Shown here: piece by piece, positions 50,557 through 55,082 of the stretch
How the letters are laid out: each line of letters starts with the position of its first letter
Position numbering within the stretch: position 1 is the stretch's first letter
Source: Warburgia ugandensis
Taxonomy: Eukaryota; Streptophyta; Magnoliopsida; Canellales; Canellaceae
Direction: 5' to 3'
DNA length: 64,000 nt
Assembly: GCA_035236585.1 (NCBI GenBank)
Contig: CP141127.1
Coordinates: 52,016,001-52,080,000 of the forward strand
Translations under genes and position numbers: made by a program
Notes under the pieces: model-generated
Told to the model about the DNA's origin: nothing
What the model saw: the letters and a program-made list of their open reading frames with translations, nothing else
Database searches by the model: none

Positions 50557-52564
50557 AAAACTGCCATGTGTTCTTTTAAATTCTACCACTTACAGCTTCA
50601 AAGTCTGAGATTGCAAAGGGAAAATGTTAGTGCTGAGAAAGCAAGGTAAAGATTCCAAATAAACAAATAATGAACTATGGTTTCTCCTTGTTAGGTTTGA
50701 AGCTTGTGTTTAAGGGATGAGAGGACATTCTAGTAGAAAGTGCTGGCCAGAGAGGAAGAGGAAAGAAGGAAATGGGAGATTAGGGGGCTTTGGAGGTATT
50801 AAATATAAAGGCAAGTTAGGAATTAAAATTAAAGCATCATGTAGGTCCAATGATCTTTTCCAATTTGATAATTGTGTTGTAGGTTATAAGGTCCTAAAAT
50901 ATATCTGTATATGTACGTGTGTATATTTGTATATCCATTTGTTAGGAAACATCCTCAGTGCTGAATAAATCTTGAAGTTTGAAGGCTCATTTTTGTGGAT
51001 TTTTTTCCTTACAAATTTTGAGGTTCTTCTTTAGTATGTGTGGTGTTTGTTTTTTCAGTGTACTTGACAGTAGCGAGATGGTGTGCACAAGCATTTCCAA
51101 TAAGTCAGGTGATCTTTCTTCATTCTGATTCTCTGCCCTAATTTTTAGTTTTGCAATTTATTTTAAAATTCACCTAGTGCATGCTGTGGTGGCTGAGTAC
51201 CTTGATCTCTAAATTAAAGGTTGGACTAGCTGAAGTTTTTGGTATATGGTAGTCATTTGCTTGTTATGTTTAGCTGCTACATGTTTTGGATGTTCAAGGC
51301 CAACTTATATTGCTGTTTTACAGGAAAGATTATCCATTATTAGTGACTTATTTATAGGTTACTTGTCAGAAGCTCAATAATTTATCCAACTTTAGTTGAA
51401 TGTTACCAAATAAGAATTATCTGGACTAAATTTATTCTCTTGATTAATGGCAACATCTGTTTGCTTTATAGTAAGATTCTTAGGAAATTTTTCTAGCACC
51501 AGAGATCATTTGTGGCCTTGTTTTCGTGCTGATTATGGCATGGTTAAGAAGTGGCAGGAAGAGATTACGCCAGAATCATGTTGAGTATTTCTGTCCATGC
51601 CAGATCTGGAGTTGCTGAATCTGTGTCACTGGCACTTGTTGAAAAGAATGAAATTAGAGTATCTCTAATAAACAGCTAGAAAATATTAATCTCCAAAGGC
51701 AAAAAAGTAGTATTGCTGCGTTTGGAAATGGGGTTAAAATATGTTCCTGAGACAATATGCAAGAAGTGAGGTGTATTACACTGGAGCTGAAACTTGGCAA
51801 GAAAGGAATGGTCCCAGCTGGTCTCAATGTCTCATCATGTTCTCAATCTAAACTTTGATGATTCTTCAATCATTGGATTCCCTATCACTGGAATTATTCA
51901 ATGATATGTAGGGAACCCACTTCAATTTCTTGGACTGAATGTCATCATGGATTCAAACAGTAAGCTCCTTCTACTAGTTTCAGGTATCTTCTGAGATGAT
52001 TGATGCTTATTAGTCATTGCTTAAGCAACTAACCTTAGCTCAGACCATTGCTTCCAGTTCACACCATTACTAGGATTTAAGAGTTTTCTAGTTGAAAACT
52101 TCATTTTTGCATACTGTCTGTGGGCAAATGAATTTGCAGATTGATTGTTTATCACTCTTATAAGGACTTATTGCCCACTATGTAATTTTTATTTTCTTGT
52201 GAAATTATCTTATCTTTCCAAAAAAAGAACTGCTTTCAAGTATGATTCTAATTATGTCTTTCTTAGACAGTAAAGGAAATTTCCAAAAGTATCATCAAAG
52301 TACACTCGGAAAACCAGCATTCTCTATCCTAAGAGATCTTTGACATAGGTATCAGCAGTTCTGCTGGCATGTTGAATGGTTTTTGTTACCTCATTAAATC
52401 AGTTTGCATCACTTGTCCCTGCAGATGCTCTTCCAGATGGTCTTGTTCACGAGCTCCCAAGTGCTGACGACTTTCAGAAGTCATCAGTTTCTGAAGAAGT
52501 GAATGCGGGTATGGATGATCTCGATGAACTGCGAAGGCAACTTGAGGCCCTTAATGCTGATTGA
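6049..52564 (+). CDS. UBA5: UBA5, UFM1-activating E1-like enzyme, 5' exons missing (11 exons in window)
   Basis: UBA5 adenylates the ubiquitin-like protein UFM1, carries it as a cysteine thioester and passes it to the E2 UFC1 (known for the family; UFMylation acts mainly at the ER and on ribosomes). Exons: 6049-6177, 6409-6477, 12721-12873, 13048-13084, 24512-24594, 25854-25928, 47391-47465, 47823-47909, 48013-48128, 51059-51108, 52425-52564. Every intron is GT-AG and the phases join into one frame of 337 residues plus stop. Seen in order: GIGGVGS nucleotide loop, [18 protein letters not shown] lysine, [12 protein letters not shown] zinc pair, the [11 protein letters not shown] catalytic-cysteine segment, a second zinc pair (CSNSAC), EWNISVL, and an acidic tail ending LEALNAD. 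Plant UBA5 is about 430 residues, so roughly 90 N-terminal residues lie left of the window. No lesion is visible, and the gene is probably functional. Confidence 0.95.
6409..6477 (+). CDS. UBA5: UBA5 exon: VGMTKTDAA segment
   Basis: This exon encodes 23 residues in phase 0, with acceptor gtcag and donor gtaagt. It holds the MTKTDAA helix with the conserved ATP-contacting lysine and INPDV with the conserved asparagine. A 6.2 kb intron holding an RTE copy and a plastid insert follows. Confidence 0.95.
6478..8338 (+). other. UBA5 intron sequence without recognisable element
   Basis: AT-rich and T-rich in runs, typical plant intron. No domain or repeat was recognised. Confidence 0.5.
8339..8450 (+). 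pseudogene. Short Ty1/copia reverse transcriptase relic
   Basis: The + strand frame reads [20 protein letters not shown], matching the start of copia reverse transcriptases (P.GKK.VG..WV.K.K.KSDG). It stops after about 30 residues and no flanking copia domain was found. It is a fragment or a chance match. Confidence 0.4.
8552..10189 (-). mobile_element. RTE-clade LINE copy A, 5'-truncated, carrying a plastid insert
   Basis: Minus-strand frames encode the RTE reverse transcriptase ([63 protein letters not shown]) and the C-terminal segment [16 protein letters not shown]. The 3' end at the left border is the trinucleotide tract (TGA/ATG)n preceded by the family's GGTCGGCC motif. Direct repeats tttaatcatta at 8541-8551 and 10190-10200 bound it as a likely 11-bp TSD. 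The endonuclease half is missing. Frameshifts and stops make it inactive, although FADD is intact. Confidence 0.85.
9208..9518. other. Plastid DNA insert (trnK intron upstream of matK) inside LINE copy A
   Basis: The sequence from gaaaagactagattaag to tcccacatcaggcactaat does not belong to the RTE family. It matches my recall of the plastid trnK-UUU 5' intron, including cctaggagacaag, gctcttttgactttggaat, cactccataatggagaaag and catcaggcactaatctatt. LINE sequence resumes on both sides, and about 50 bp of LINE is missing at the junction compared with copy B. Confidence 0.75.
10201..11510 (+). other. UBA5 intron without recognised gene
   Basis: It contains the GA microsatellite at 10452-10492 and otherwise unique AT-rich sequence. 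No coding or transposon domain was recognised. Confidence 0.5.
10452..10492. repeat. (GA)n microsatellite
   Basis: Uninterrupted GA dinucleotides, about 20 units, in a UBA5 intron. Confidence 0.97.
11511..12019. repeat. Two-copy tandem duplication, 258-bp period
   Basis: tcatgccagttcat starts copies at 11511 and 11769. Both contain attgcacaatagtgc, gaagaacttgaacctact, gactgggtacctaaaataat and gagtctgaccctacaacc. The copies differ by scattered substitutions and small indels. It is intronic and non-coding. Confidence 0.9.
12020..12720 (+). other. UBA5 intron 3' part with a short 55-bp direct repeat
   Basis: ggagaaaagttgatgattg occurs near 12167 and 12222. The stretch ends in the acceptor of the exon at 12721. 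Nothing else was recognised. Confidence 0.6.
12721..12873 (+). CDS. UBA5: UBA5 exon: crossover and DNYEAR segment
   Basis: This exon encodes 51 residues in phase 0. It contains [10 protein letters not shown] and [15 protein letters not shown]. The aspartate and asparagine of CVDN match the adenylation-site residues of UBA5. The acceptor is tttag and the donor is gtaatt. Confidence 0.95.
13048..13084 (+). CDS. UBA5: UBA5 micro-exon ([12 protein letters not shown])
   Basis: This 37-bp exon has acceptor ttcag and donor gtaagt and ends in phase 1. It splits a glycine codon whose other two bases open the exon at 24512, 11.4 kb away. The sequence [12 protein letters not shown] is the helix after DNYEAR in UBA5. 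Confidence 0.93.
13085..13732 (+). other. UBA5 intron, no gene seen
   Basis: AT-rich intron between the micro-exon and a solo LTR. No element was recognised. Confidence 0.5.
13738..14246. mobile_element. Solo LTR, 509 bp
   Basis: The segment starts TGTTAGACC and ends TGTAACA, the TG…CA ends of an LTR. It is flanked by the identical 5-bp repeat ggttc at 13733-13737 and 14247-14251. No second copy or internal coding region is attached, so it looks like a solo LTR left by recombination between two LTRs. It contains a long pyrimidine-rich run near 13900-13985. Orientation and superfamily are not determined. Confidence 0.7.
14252..16700 (-). mobile_element. L1-clade LINE ORF2 remnant
   Basis: On the minus strand, in order, are a reverse transcriptase part ([28 protein letters not shown] at about 16131-16160; [15 protein letters not shown] upstream), a zinc-binding end (CPLCGQAE near 14930-14955), and an RNase H domain start ([18 protein letters not shown] near 14450-14510). 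This is the usual order for plant L1 ORF2. Many stops and frameshifts are present, and the 3' half of a SINE interrupts it at 15811-15906. The endonuclease end was not found. Confidence 0.75.
15811..15906 (-). mobile_element. SINE fragment (3' part) inside the L1 remnant
   Basis: Read on the minus strand it gives aaggtaagattgtgtac, cccttgtggtccacccc, tccccggaccctgcat and ends gcactgggctgcccc. That is the 3' half of the same tRNA-derived SINE family as the copy at 26039. The tRNA-like 5' half is missing. Confidence 0.7.
16701..18318 (+). other. UBA5 intron, no gene seen
   Basis: Between about 17270 and 17700 there is a CT/GC-richer stretch with repeated gctttctcgc- and gtagccctttacg-type words. 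It could be a degenerate LTR, but no ends were found. The rest is AT-rich intron. Confidence 0.4.
19458..20051 (-). pseudogene. RTE reverse transcriptase, N-terminal part (copy B)
   Basis: The 197-residue frame contains [38 protein letters not shown] and [15 protein letters not shown], the first conserved blocks of RTE reverse transcriptase. A frameshift after VIEKRLD separates it from the catalytic palm. Confidence 0.88.
20981..21298 (-). pseudogene. RTE endonuclease domain, first part (copy B)
   Basis: The 105 residues include [30 protein letters not shown] and GVGI-like [10 protein letters not shown], the opening of an APE-type endonuclease that nicks the target DNA. The same frame continues after one stop codon at 20699-20977 with [13 protein letters not shown] and EADLNGHIG. 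Confidence 0.85.
21261..21464 (-). repeat. Three ~68-bp tandem repeats in the RTE 5' region
   Basis: Units start at 21261, 21329 and 21398. Each contains tgcccattttcact-, cccgggatctgatg- and gcgtcgcttc-type blocks followed by ctctagcaaccct. The same triplet layout occurs in copy F (about 40741-40926) and copy G (about 45085-45280), so it belongs to the family. Confidence 0.85.
21495..21740 (-). repeat. Duplicated hairpin block at the RTE 5' end
   Basis: gggttgccata followed by ttttaagaagctggaga occurs twice about 112 bp apart. Within the second block, gaagctggagatgatttt (about 21625) is an imperfect inverted repeat of the sequence at 21680-21724, around a centre near acaaatacgtattc. Copy F has one such hairpin at about 40600-40704. 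Confidence 0.75.
21813..22226 (+). other. UBA5 intron between two RTE copies
   Basis: AT-rich, no recognisable feature. Confidence 0.5.
22236..23844 (-). mobile_element. RTE-clade LINE copy C, 5'-truncated, strongly decayed
   Basis: The left end has ttatcatcatcaaagcc and the family 3' sequence. The remnant runs through a decayed palm (the FADD box is no longer readable) to [10 protein letters not shown] near 23700. tttgaagat at 22227-22235 and 23845-23853 is a possible TSD, though part of the right copy could be LINE sequence by chance. Confidence 0.8.
23930..24035 (-). mobile_element. Possible tRNA-derived SINE
   Basis: On the minus strand, gggctttagcactcagcc is followed by ggttgcaggttcaagcccgc. 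The second block has a close pol III box B (GGTTCAAGCC), and the first is loosely A-box-like. No TSD or tail was found. Confidence 0.35.
24512..24594 (+). CDS. UBA5: UBA5 exon: first zinc cysteine pair
   Basis: This 83-bp exon completes the split glycine codon and encodes [31 protein letters not shown] is the first half of the four-cysteine zinc site typical of UBA5. The acceptor is tgtag and the donor is gtatgt. Confidence 0.94.
24595..25853 (+). other. UBA5 intron, no element seen
   Basis: AT-rich intron of 1.26 kb without a recognised repeat. Confidence 0.6.
25854..25928 (+). CDS. UBA5: UBA5 exon: catalytic cysteine
   Basis: This exon encodes 25 residues in phase 0. [11 protein letters not shown] includes the cysteine that forms the UFM1 thioester (equivalent to Cys250 of human UBA5). 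The acceptor is cttag and the donor is gtgagg. The next exon is 21.5 kb downstream, the longest intron seen. Confidence 0.95.
26039..26219 (+). mobile_element. SINE (Au-like), complete, with perfect 20-bp TSD
   Basis: The 181-bp element begins aaggggagccttggcgcaatgg. Its A-box-like stretch is tggcgcaatggt and its B-box-like stretch is cgggtttaagg. It continues with gcaaggtaaggctgtgtac, ggtccaccccca and gtgcaccggggctgc, the body of the plant Au-type SINE family. attgcaatgtttgtgccttg is present at 26019-26038 and again at 26220-26239. It sits 110 bp after a UBA5 splice donor. Confidence 0.92.
26240..26957 (+). other. UBA5 intron, no gene seen
   Basis: AT-rich intron between two SINE copies. 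Nothing was recognised. Confidence 0.5.
26979..27137 (+). mobile_element. SINE (Au-like), diverged copy with imperfect TSD
   Basis: It begins ggggagcctggagcaat at 26981 and contains cgtcatgtgaccttgaggtc and gcaaaatgcaaggtaag, like the copy at 26039 but more diverged. Flanks 26958-26978 and 27138-27158 match over 21 bp with three differences. Confidence 0.82.
27159..27881 (-). mobile_element. RTE-clade LINE copy D, short 3' fragment
   Basis: Family 3' sequence starts at ggggtcggctacatgaatc, right after the TSD of the neighbouring SINE, and lacks the usual trinucleotide tail. It runs to about 27881, where sequence like the start of an LTR begins. Only the region after the reverse transcriptase palm is present. 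Confidence 0.8.
28511..28641 (-). mobile_element. SINE (Au-like), minus strand, 3'-truncated
   Basis: Read on the minus strand it gives ggggagccttggcgcaac, tgtgaccttgaggtcac and gcaaggtaaggctgtgtac. It is the same family as 26039-26219 but ends before the CCGG-rich 3' part. Confidence 0.8.
29210..29560. repeat. 58-60-bp tandem repeat, about five copies
   Basis: Units with gcttatggctgcttgtagagtg- and cctaaaacatcaatga-type blocks start near 29270, 29328, 29386, 29444 and 29504. The units are diverged. Confidence 0.75.
29774..29822 (-). mobile_element. RTE-clade LINE copy E, 49-bp stub with 17-bp TSD
   Basis: Only the (TGA/ATG)n tail and the last bases of the family 3' end (ccttatccaaattagg, ggttggccacatg) are present. 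The direct repeat aatccttatcataaggt occurs at 29757-29773 and again at 29823-29839, so this is a real insertion that was almost completely 5'-truncated. Confidence 0.9.
30081..30431 (-). repeat. 3' LTR of the chromovirus
   Basis: On the plus strand it starts tgttagacctgtctg and ends gtggtgtatca, i.e. TG…CA on the element strand. It is the partner of 35088-35429. Confidence 0.9.
30604..31723 (-). pseudogene. Integrase of the chromovirus, broken
   Basis: The zinc-binding end at 31723-31442 has [12 protein letters not shown] and CYVCQRNK. The core and C-terminal part (31350-30604, 248 residues) has [33 protein letters not shown] and [10 protein letters not shown]. In YHPQTDGQTEVVN-type motifs the catalytic glutamate precedes VVN; here that position is lysine, so the DDE triad is lost. 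A frameshift lies between the two frames. Confidence 0.88.
31828..33921 (-). pseudogene. Protease, reverse transcriptase and RNase H of the chromovirus, broken
   Basis: The protease part (33921-33601) has [11 protein letters not shown], where the expected catalytic DTG/DSG is DTR. The reverse transcriptase frame (33683-32790) shows [35 protein letters not shown] and [12 protein letters not shown], and the catalytic FFDD box is intact at 32776-32787. The RNase H part (32533-31828) has [14 protein letters not shown] and RVADALSRK. Frames are split at several places. Confidence 0.88.
34040..35054 (-). pseudogene. gag of the chromovirus, broken
   Basis: The frame 35054-34647 begins [19 protein letters not shown] and is rich in charged heptads (coiled-coil-like), followed by [11 protein letters not shown], as at the start of plant gypsy gag. 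Beyond 34647 the frame is broken by shifts and stops up to about 34040. Confidence 0.7.
35071..35086 (-). other. Primer-binding site, initiator tRNA-Met type
   Basis: On the element strand, one base in from the 5' LTR, the sequence is atggcatcagagcctc. TGGCATCAGAGCC differs from the usual TGGTATCAGAGCC by one base. Confidence 0.75.
35088..35429 (-). repeat. 5' LTR of the chromovirus
   Basis: It starts tgttagacctgtctatc and ends gtaatgtataca on the plus strand. Compared with the other LTR it lacks 9 bp near its outer end. Confidence 0.9.
35570..36676. mobile_element. Non-autonomous hAT-like element, 1107 bp, with internal terminal copy
   Basis: Identical 8-bp repeats gatgccac lie at 35562-35569 and 36677-36684. 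Both ends read CTATGTAGT inward, followed by related GC-rich words (gcgactagtcg, gcctagtcgcgcgac). An extra copy of the left terminus, ctatgtagttgcaggcggg, lies internally at about 35870-35890. A T-run lies near 36529-36553. No transposase was found. The 8-bp TSD supports hAT. Confidence 0.75.
36685..37880 (+). other. UBA5 intron, no element seen
   Basis: AT-rich sequence without recognised domain or repeat. Confidence 0.5.
37881..40520. other. Uncharacterised intronic stretch, possibly old transposon
   Basis: Near 37940 it contains gggtcgatcccacgggga, a motif I associate with plant repeats but cannot assign. It then has purine-rich DNA with a GT/GA microsatellite at 39041-39103. A 233-codon open frame on the minus strand at 38592-39293 reads through the microsatellite and shows no domain. 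Confidence 0.4.
39041..39103. repeat. (GT)n(GA)n compound microsatellite
   Basis: About 40 bp of GT followed by about 24 bp of GA, in a strongly purine-rich neighbourhood. Confidence 0.97.
40537..43036 (+). mobile_element. RTE-clade LINE copy F on the + strand, with TSD and internal deletion
   Basis: It is flanked by tcttttctcttaggtt (40521-40536) and tcttttcccttaggtt (43037-43052), a 16-bp TSD with one difference. The 5' region has the family hairpin and three tandem repeats. The endonuclease starts near 40970 ([30 protein letters not shown]), followed by broken frames. The reverse transcriptase blocks lie at 42060-42870 ([47 protein letters not shown]). The catalytic box reads FAND, not FADD. 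After HEWRD-like sequence near 42995 it jumps to the 3' end (tataaggtcttaatgatg), so about 0.45 kb is deleted. Confidence 0.92.
43374..43394. repeat. (TA)n microsatellite next to LINE copy G
   Basis: An AT dinucleotide run directly at the left border of the RTE fragment. Confidence 0.95.
43395..45320 (-). mobile_element. RTE-clade LINE copy G, missing its 3' end
   Basis: On the minus strand it starts in the 5' repeats (about 45280-45085), passes decayed endonuclease, and shows reverse transcriptase words such as [18 protein letters not shown] and [11 protein letters not shown] (43876-43628). It stops abruptly at the TA run. The catalytic box reads FVDN. The whole 3' quarter and tail are absent, which 5' truncation during insertion cannot explain. 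A later deletion or break is needed. Confidence 0.82.
45330..46834 (+). other. UBA5 intron, no element seen
   Basis: AT-rich intron with an AT run at about 45618-45636. No element was recognised. Confidence 0.5.
46835..47231. mobile_element. Fold-back (MITE-like) element, about 400 bp
   Basis: The two halves are long imperfect inverted repeats. catgaaagagtctggtaggg on the left pairs with catgaagagtcctagtag read from the right. Inward, gtcaaaaagtgtcaaagg and atttttttagtgatccaa on the left are matched by gatcaaaaagtgtggaagg and attttttgagtgatccaa from the right, and gcaacccctgaag by gcagcccctcaag. Arms exceed 100 bp. No transposase is present, and a clear TSD was not found. Confidence 0.75.
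47391..47465 (+). CDS. UBA5: UBA5 exon: [10 protein letters not shown] helix
   Basis: This exon encodes 25 residues in phase 0, [16 protein letters not shown] through VSPYL. It is the dimer-core helix after the catalytic cysteine. The acceptor is tatag and the donor is gtaaag. Confidence 0.95.
47823..47909 (+). CDS. UBA5: UBA5 exon: second zinc cysteine pair
   Basis: This exon encodes 29 residues in phase 0. It starts at [12 protein letters not shown] and ends with [14 protein letters not shown], where CSNSAC is the second half of the zinc site. The acceptor is tgtag and the donor is gtaaca. Confidence 0.95.
48013..48128 (+). CDS. UBA5: UBA5 exon: linker and start of the UFM1-binding tail
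   Basis: This 116-bp exon encodes the lysine- and alanine-rich helix [16 protein letters not shown] and then DNEWNI. It ends after two bases of a serine codon (phase 2). EWNI opens the short tail motif that corresponds to the UFM1/Atg8-interacting segment of UBA5. The rest of that motif is in the exon at 51059. Confidence 0.93.
48155..48450. repeat. Diverged tandem duplication
   Basis: gaaccatctttactagatgc with gaagctgcaatctcc (about 48150-48260) recurs as gaatcatctttaccagaagc with gaaagctgcaatctcc (about 48331-48440). It is intronic. Confidence 0.75.
48545..48715. repeat. Tandem duplication, 101-bp period
   Basis: tcattttatgctttaaatat begins at 48554 and 48655, each followed by acatttaggtca and aaaatgattcaagcaattct. 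Confidence 0.9.
48716..50444 (+). other. UBA5 intron, no gene seen
   Basis: AT-rich, with A-rich runs near 49350-49470. No element was recognised. Confidence 0.5.
50445..50560 (+). mobile_element. Possible SINE with long A tail
   Basis: gcactgggtccagttagttcagtg is A-box-like, and gtgggtcctaatcc resembles box B, with an uninterrupted run of 26 A at 50535-50560 as the tail. No TSD was found and the family is not recognised. Confidence 0.4.
51059..51108 (+). CDS. UBA5: UBA5 exon: completes EWNISVL
   Basis: This 50-bp exon has acceptor ttcag and donor gtgatc. It completes the serine codon and reads [17 protein letters not shown], ending in phase 1. It is supported by exact phase matching on both sides and by the plant UBA5 pattern NEWNISV. 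Confidence 0.88.
51109..52424 (+). other. Last UBA5 intron
   Basis: A 1.3 kb AT-rich intron ending in the acceptor tgcag. No element was recognised. Confidence 0.6.
52425..52564 (+). CDS. UBA5: UBA5 last exon and stop codon
   Basis: This exon starts in phase 1 after the acceptor tgcag and encodes 46 residues ending [11 protein letters not shown] before a TGA at 52562-52564. [15 protein letters not shown] and the acidic [11 protein letters not shown] end resemble the C-terminal tail of plant UBA5, which in the family recruits the E2 UFC1. Confidence 0.94.
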
Positions 52565-53361
52565 CATTTCAGTAGTAGATATTCTCCACTTGTGTTTCTA
52601 TTTGAGGTGATAGTTGCATCCATATTTTCGCTCTAAAGTCATTGAGCAGCTTATCAAATTGCTCTCATGTTGCTCGTAACAATATTAATGTAGAAATTAT
52701 AACTATAGGTGGTGCTGGAAGTATAAAAACTGATAGCGAACTTTTGTTCAAGGTTTAAAAAAAATGACCTGAAACTCTATGAGTTGATTGAACATTGTGT
52801 GGAAGGTCGATATCAAGTCTGATTTCACATTTTCTGTTGTCGAAATCTTGGACATTGGCGTACATTTCCGTTTTTCATATATCGATCTCAGCAACTCAAT
52901 CAATTCTCTCGCCTTCCGAGGTAAGCACCATAATACAAATTTTAGTTACAGCTCTGCATCTCACTTTCTGATGTGAACACACCATATATGCTCTTTTCAT
53001 TTACTGACGGTGAAATCAATAAGCAGAATATTCACTAACAAGTAAATTTAATGCTCAGGATTTCTGGCCATGGATGCCACATGTTCTGCTCTGAGGTTTC
53101 AGCAAATTTGGCCGCGCATTGTTGGGCAATTAAAATATGACTTCTGTACATTAAAACTCAATGACCGTTGACCAAGGTCATTGAGATAATACTTACTAAA
53201 CCTGATCTTCTTTATTGGAACACTAGCCTAAGGACGTTCGTCTAGTCAGATCCAGAAAGCAAAGGTCTTATCTATATTTCAGACCAAAAATATACCATAT
53301 AACAATTTGTTTCTGATCTCTTAGTTAGCTATTCGATGATGAAAATACATGTCATGGATCA
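52565..53361 (+). other. UBA5 3' UTR and downstream sequence
   Basis: AT-rich after the stop codon. No AATAAA was seen in the first few hundred bases, and the cleavage site cannot be placed. Confidence 0.5.
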
Positions 53362-53660
53362 CCATCAGAAATAACGGCATTGGATAAATTAAAAGAAAAT
53401 AACAATCATTTCATCAAATTGATTTGCTTCCAGACTCGAGGTTTTCTCAATGTGGGTCTGCACCTGGCGTAACTGAAGATAAAATGATTCATAAAAGTGG
53501 GTCTACACATGGATAACCATCAGAAATAACGACATTGGATTGATTAAAAGAAAATGACAATCACTTCATTAAATTGATTACTTCCAGACTCGAGATTTTC
53601 TCAAAGTGGGTCTGCACATGGCGTAACTGAAGAATAAAAATGATTCATAAAATTTCTGCC
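53362..53660. repeat. Two-copy tandem duplication, 155-bp period
   Basis: ccatcagaaataacg starts copies at 53362 and 53517. Both contain cttccagactcgag, gtgggtctgcac and ggcgtaactgaag. Copy 2 shares a 24-bp identical word with the organelle-like block at 58103. Confidence 0.92.
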
Positions 53661-55080
53661 ATTGGAACAAAATATATTGATTTTAGCTTACTATTATTTC
53701 CTCACACTCAACGGTGGAGACTCGTTAAAAGAATTATTTCCTTCAGTTTTGTCGGGTATATATAGTCTATAGACTAAGAGCTTCTTATCATCGTAACAAG
53801 CTGACAATGAATCCGCACGTTATAATGCCGTGGATGCAAATTAGAAGCCAACAATTAACAGATGTTGAAAATTTTCAGCCTTGTTCAAGTATGGATCGAA
53901 AATGTTGTAAAAGAAACTCTTAATCATTATGAAACACTTGACCTCAAGGTTTTTATGGAGATCATGCCCACGGAGATGCTTGACCCATTTCGGACGTTGT
54001 CAATGGATGTCCGAAAATATTGGAGTCCAAATGTCTAACTAAATATGCACATTTTCACATGCATCTCACTTGGGAGAAATCCCAGGTTCCTTAGACGTCT
54101 TGCGAAGAAGGCGGCAACAATGGTGGATGGATGACCTGGGTTTCCAATTTTGAGGGAGAAAAATACAATATACAATTGTGGTGCACATAATGGTGATTTT
54201 CTTGAATCTCTTAAAATTCACAGCTTTTCCCATAGCTGTTAGTTACTGGATATTTTTAAGCAAGTCGTGGCCTTATTAGTATGAATTTCCCTTAGTAAAC
54301 GCTGACTTTTTTTTGTTAGCAAAATGTTATTTTAGAAATTAAAAGGGAGAGAAAAATTTATATCAAATTCACCTAGGATTAAGTTCATTATCATTGTAAG
54401 TAAAAGTCTTTGATAGATTCAAGGTAAAGAATCTTGATATTTGTACCCCTTTTATATACGGAACACTATTTTACTCTATCAATAACGGTGCCGGATGGTG
54501 TATCACAAGGGATTTGCCTCCTTTACAAAATACTTACTCAAAGGTTACTGGGAACTGTGACCATAGAACAAATTACGGTATCATCATATTGCCAAGCCCA
54601 ATGCCAATGTTAATGGATGTGTTTGGACTTCCCTTGTCACTCCCTCTTCTTTCCTCTCTCTCCTCCTCTTCATCTCTTCCTTCTTCTTCTTCCCTATTTT
54701 CCTCCTCTTTCTCCTCTTCTTTTTTATTTGCATCGATTCATCTATTAATTGGCTAGAGCACATGGTGCAGTAGCAACCAGAAAGGGAAAGGGACAATCAA
54801 GGAGTGGGAGGATGCTAATGCAGGGACTAAAAGGTTTTGATAGTCATGCATGGTCCGAGGCTCTATGTAGCCTCGGTGGAGAGAGAAAAATCTACTTCAT
54901 ATTTATTTACGAGTTTTTTTTTTTAATGTTATAATTACTTGTAATTAGATTTAAAAATAGTTATATATTAATTATGGCTTTAATTGACACATTTACTTAT
55001 TACAAAATTTAAAATGTGAAAATCCATCAAGTAAAGCCCACTTAAAGTGATTTTACTATTTTCCCTCTATTTAATTTTAA
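53661..55080. other. Intergenic AT-rich DNA with a pyrimidine tract
   Basis: A CT-rich run (about 54638-54730) stands out. No gene or transposon was recognised. Confidence 0.5.
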
Positions 55081-55082
55081 AT

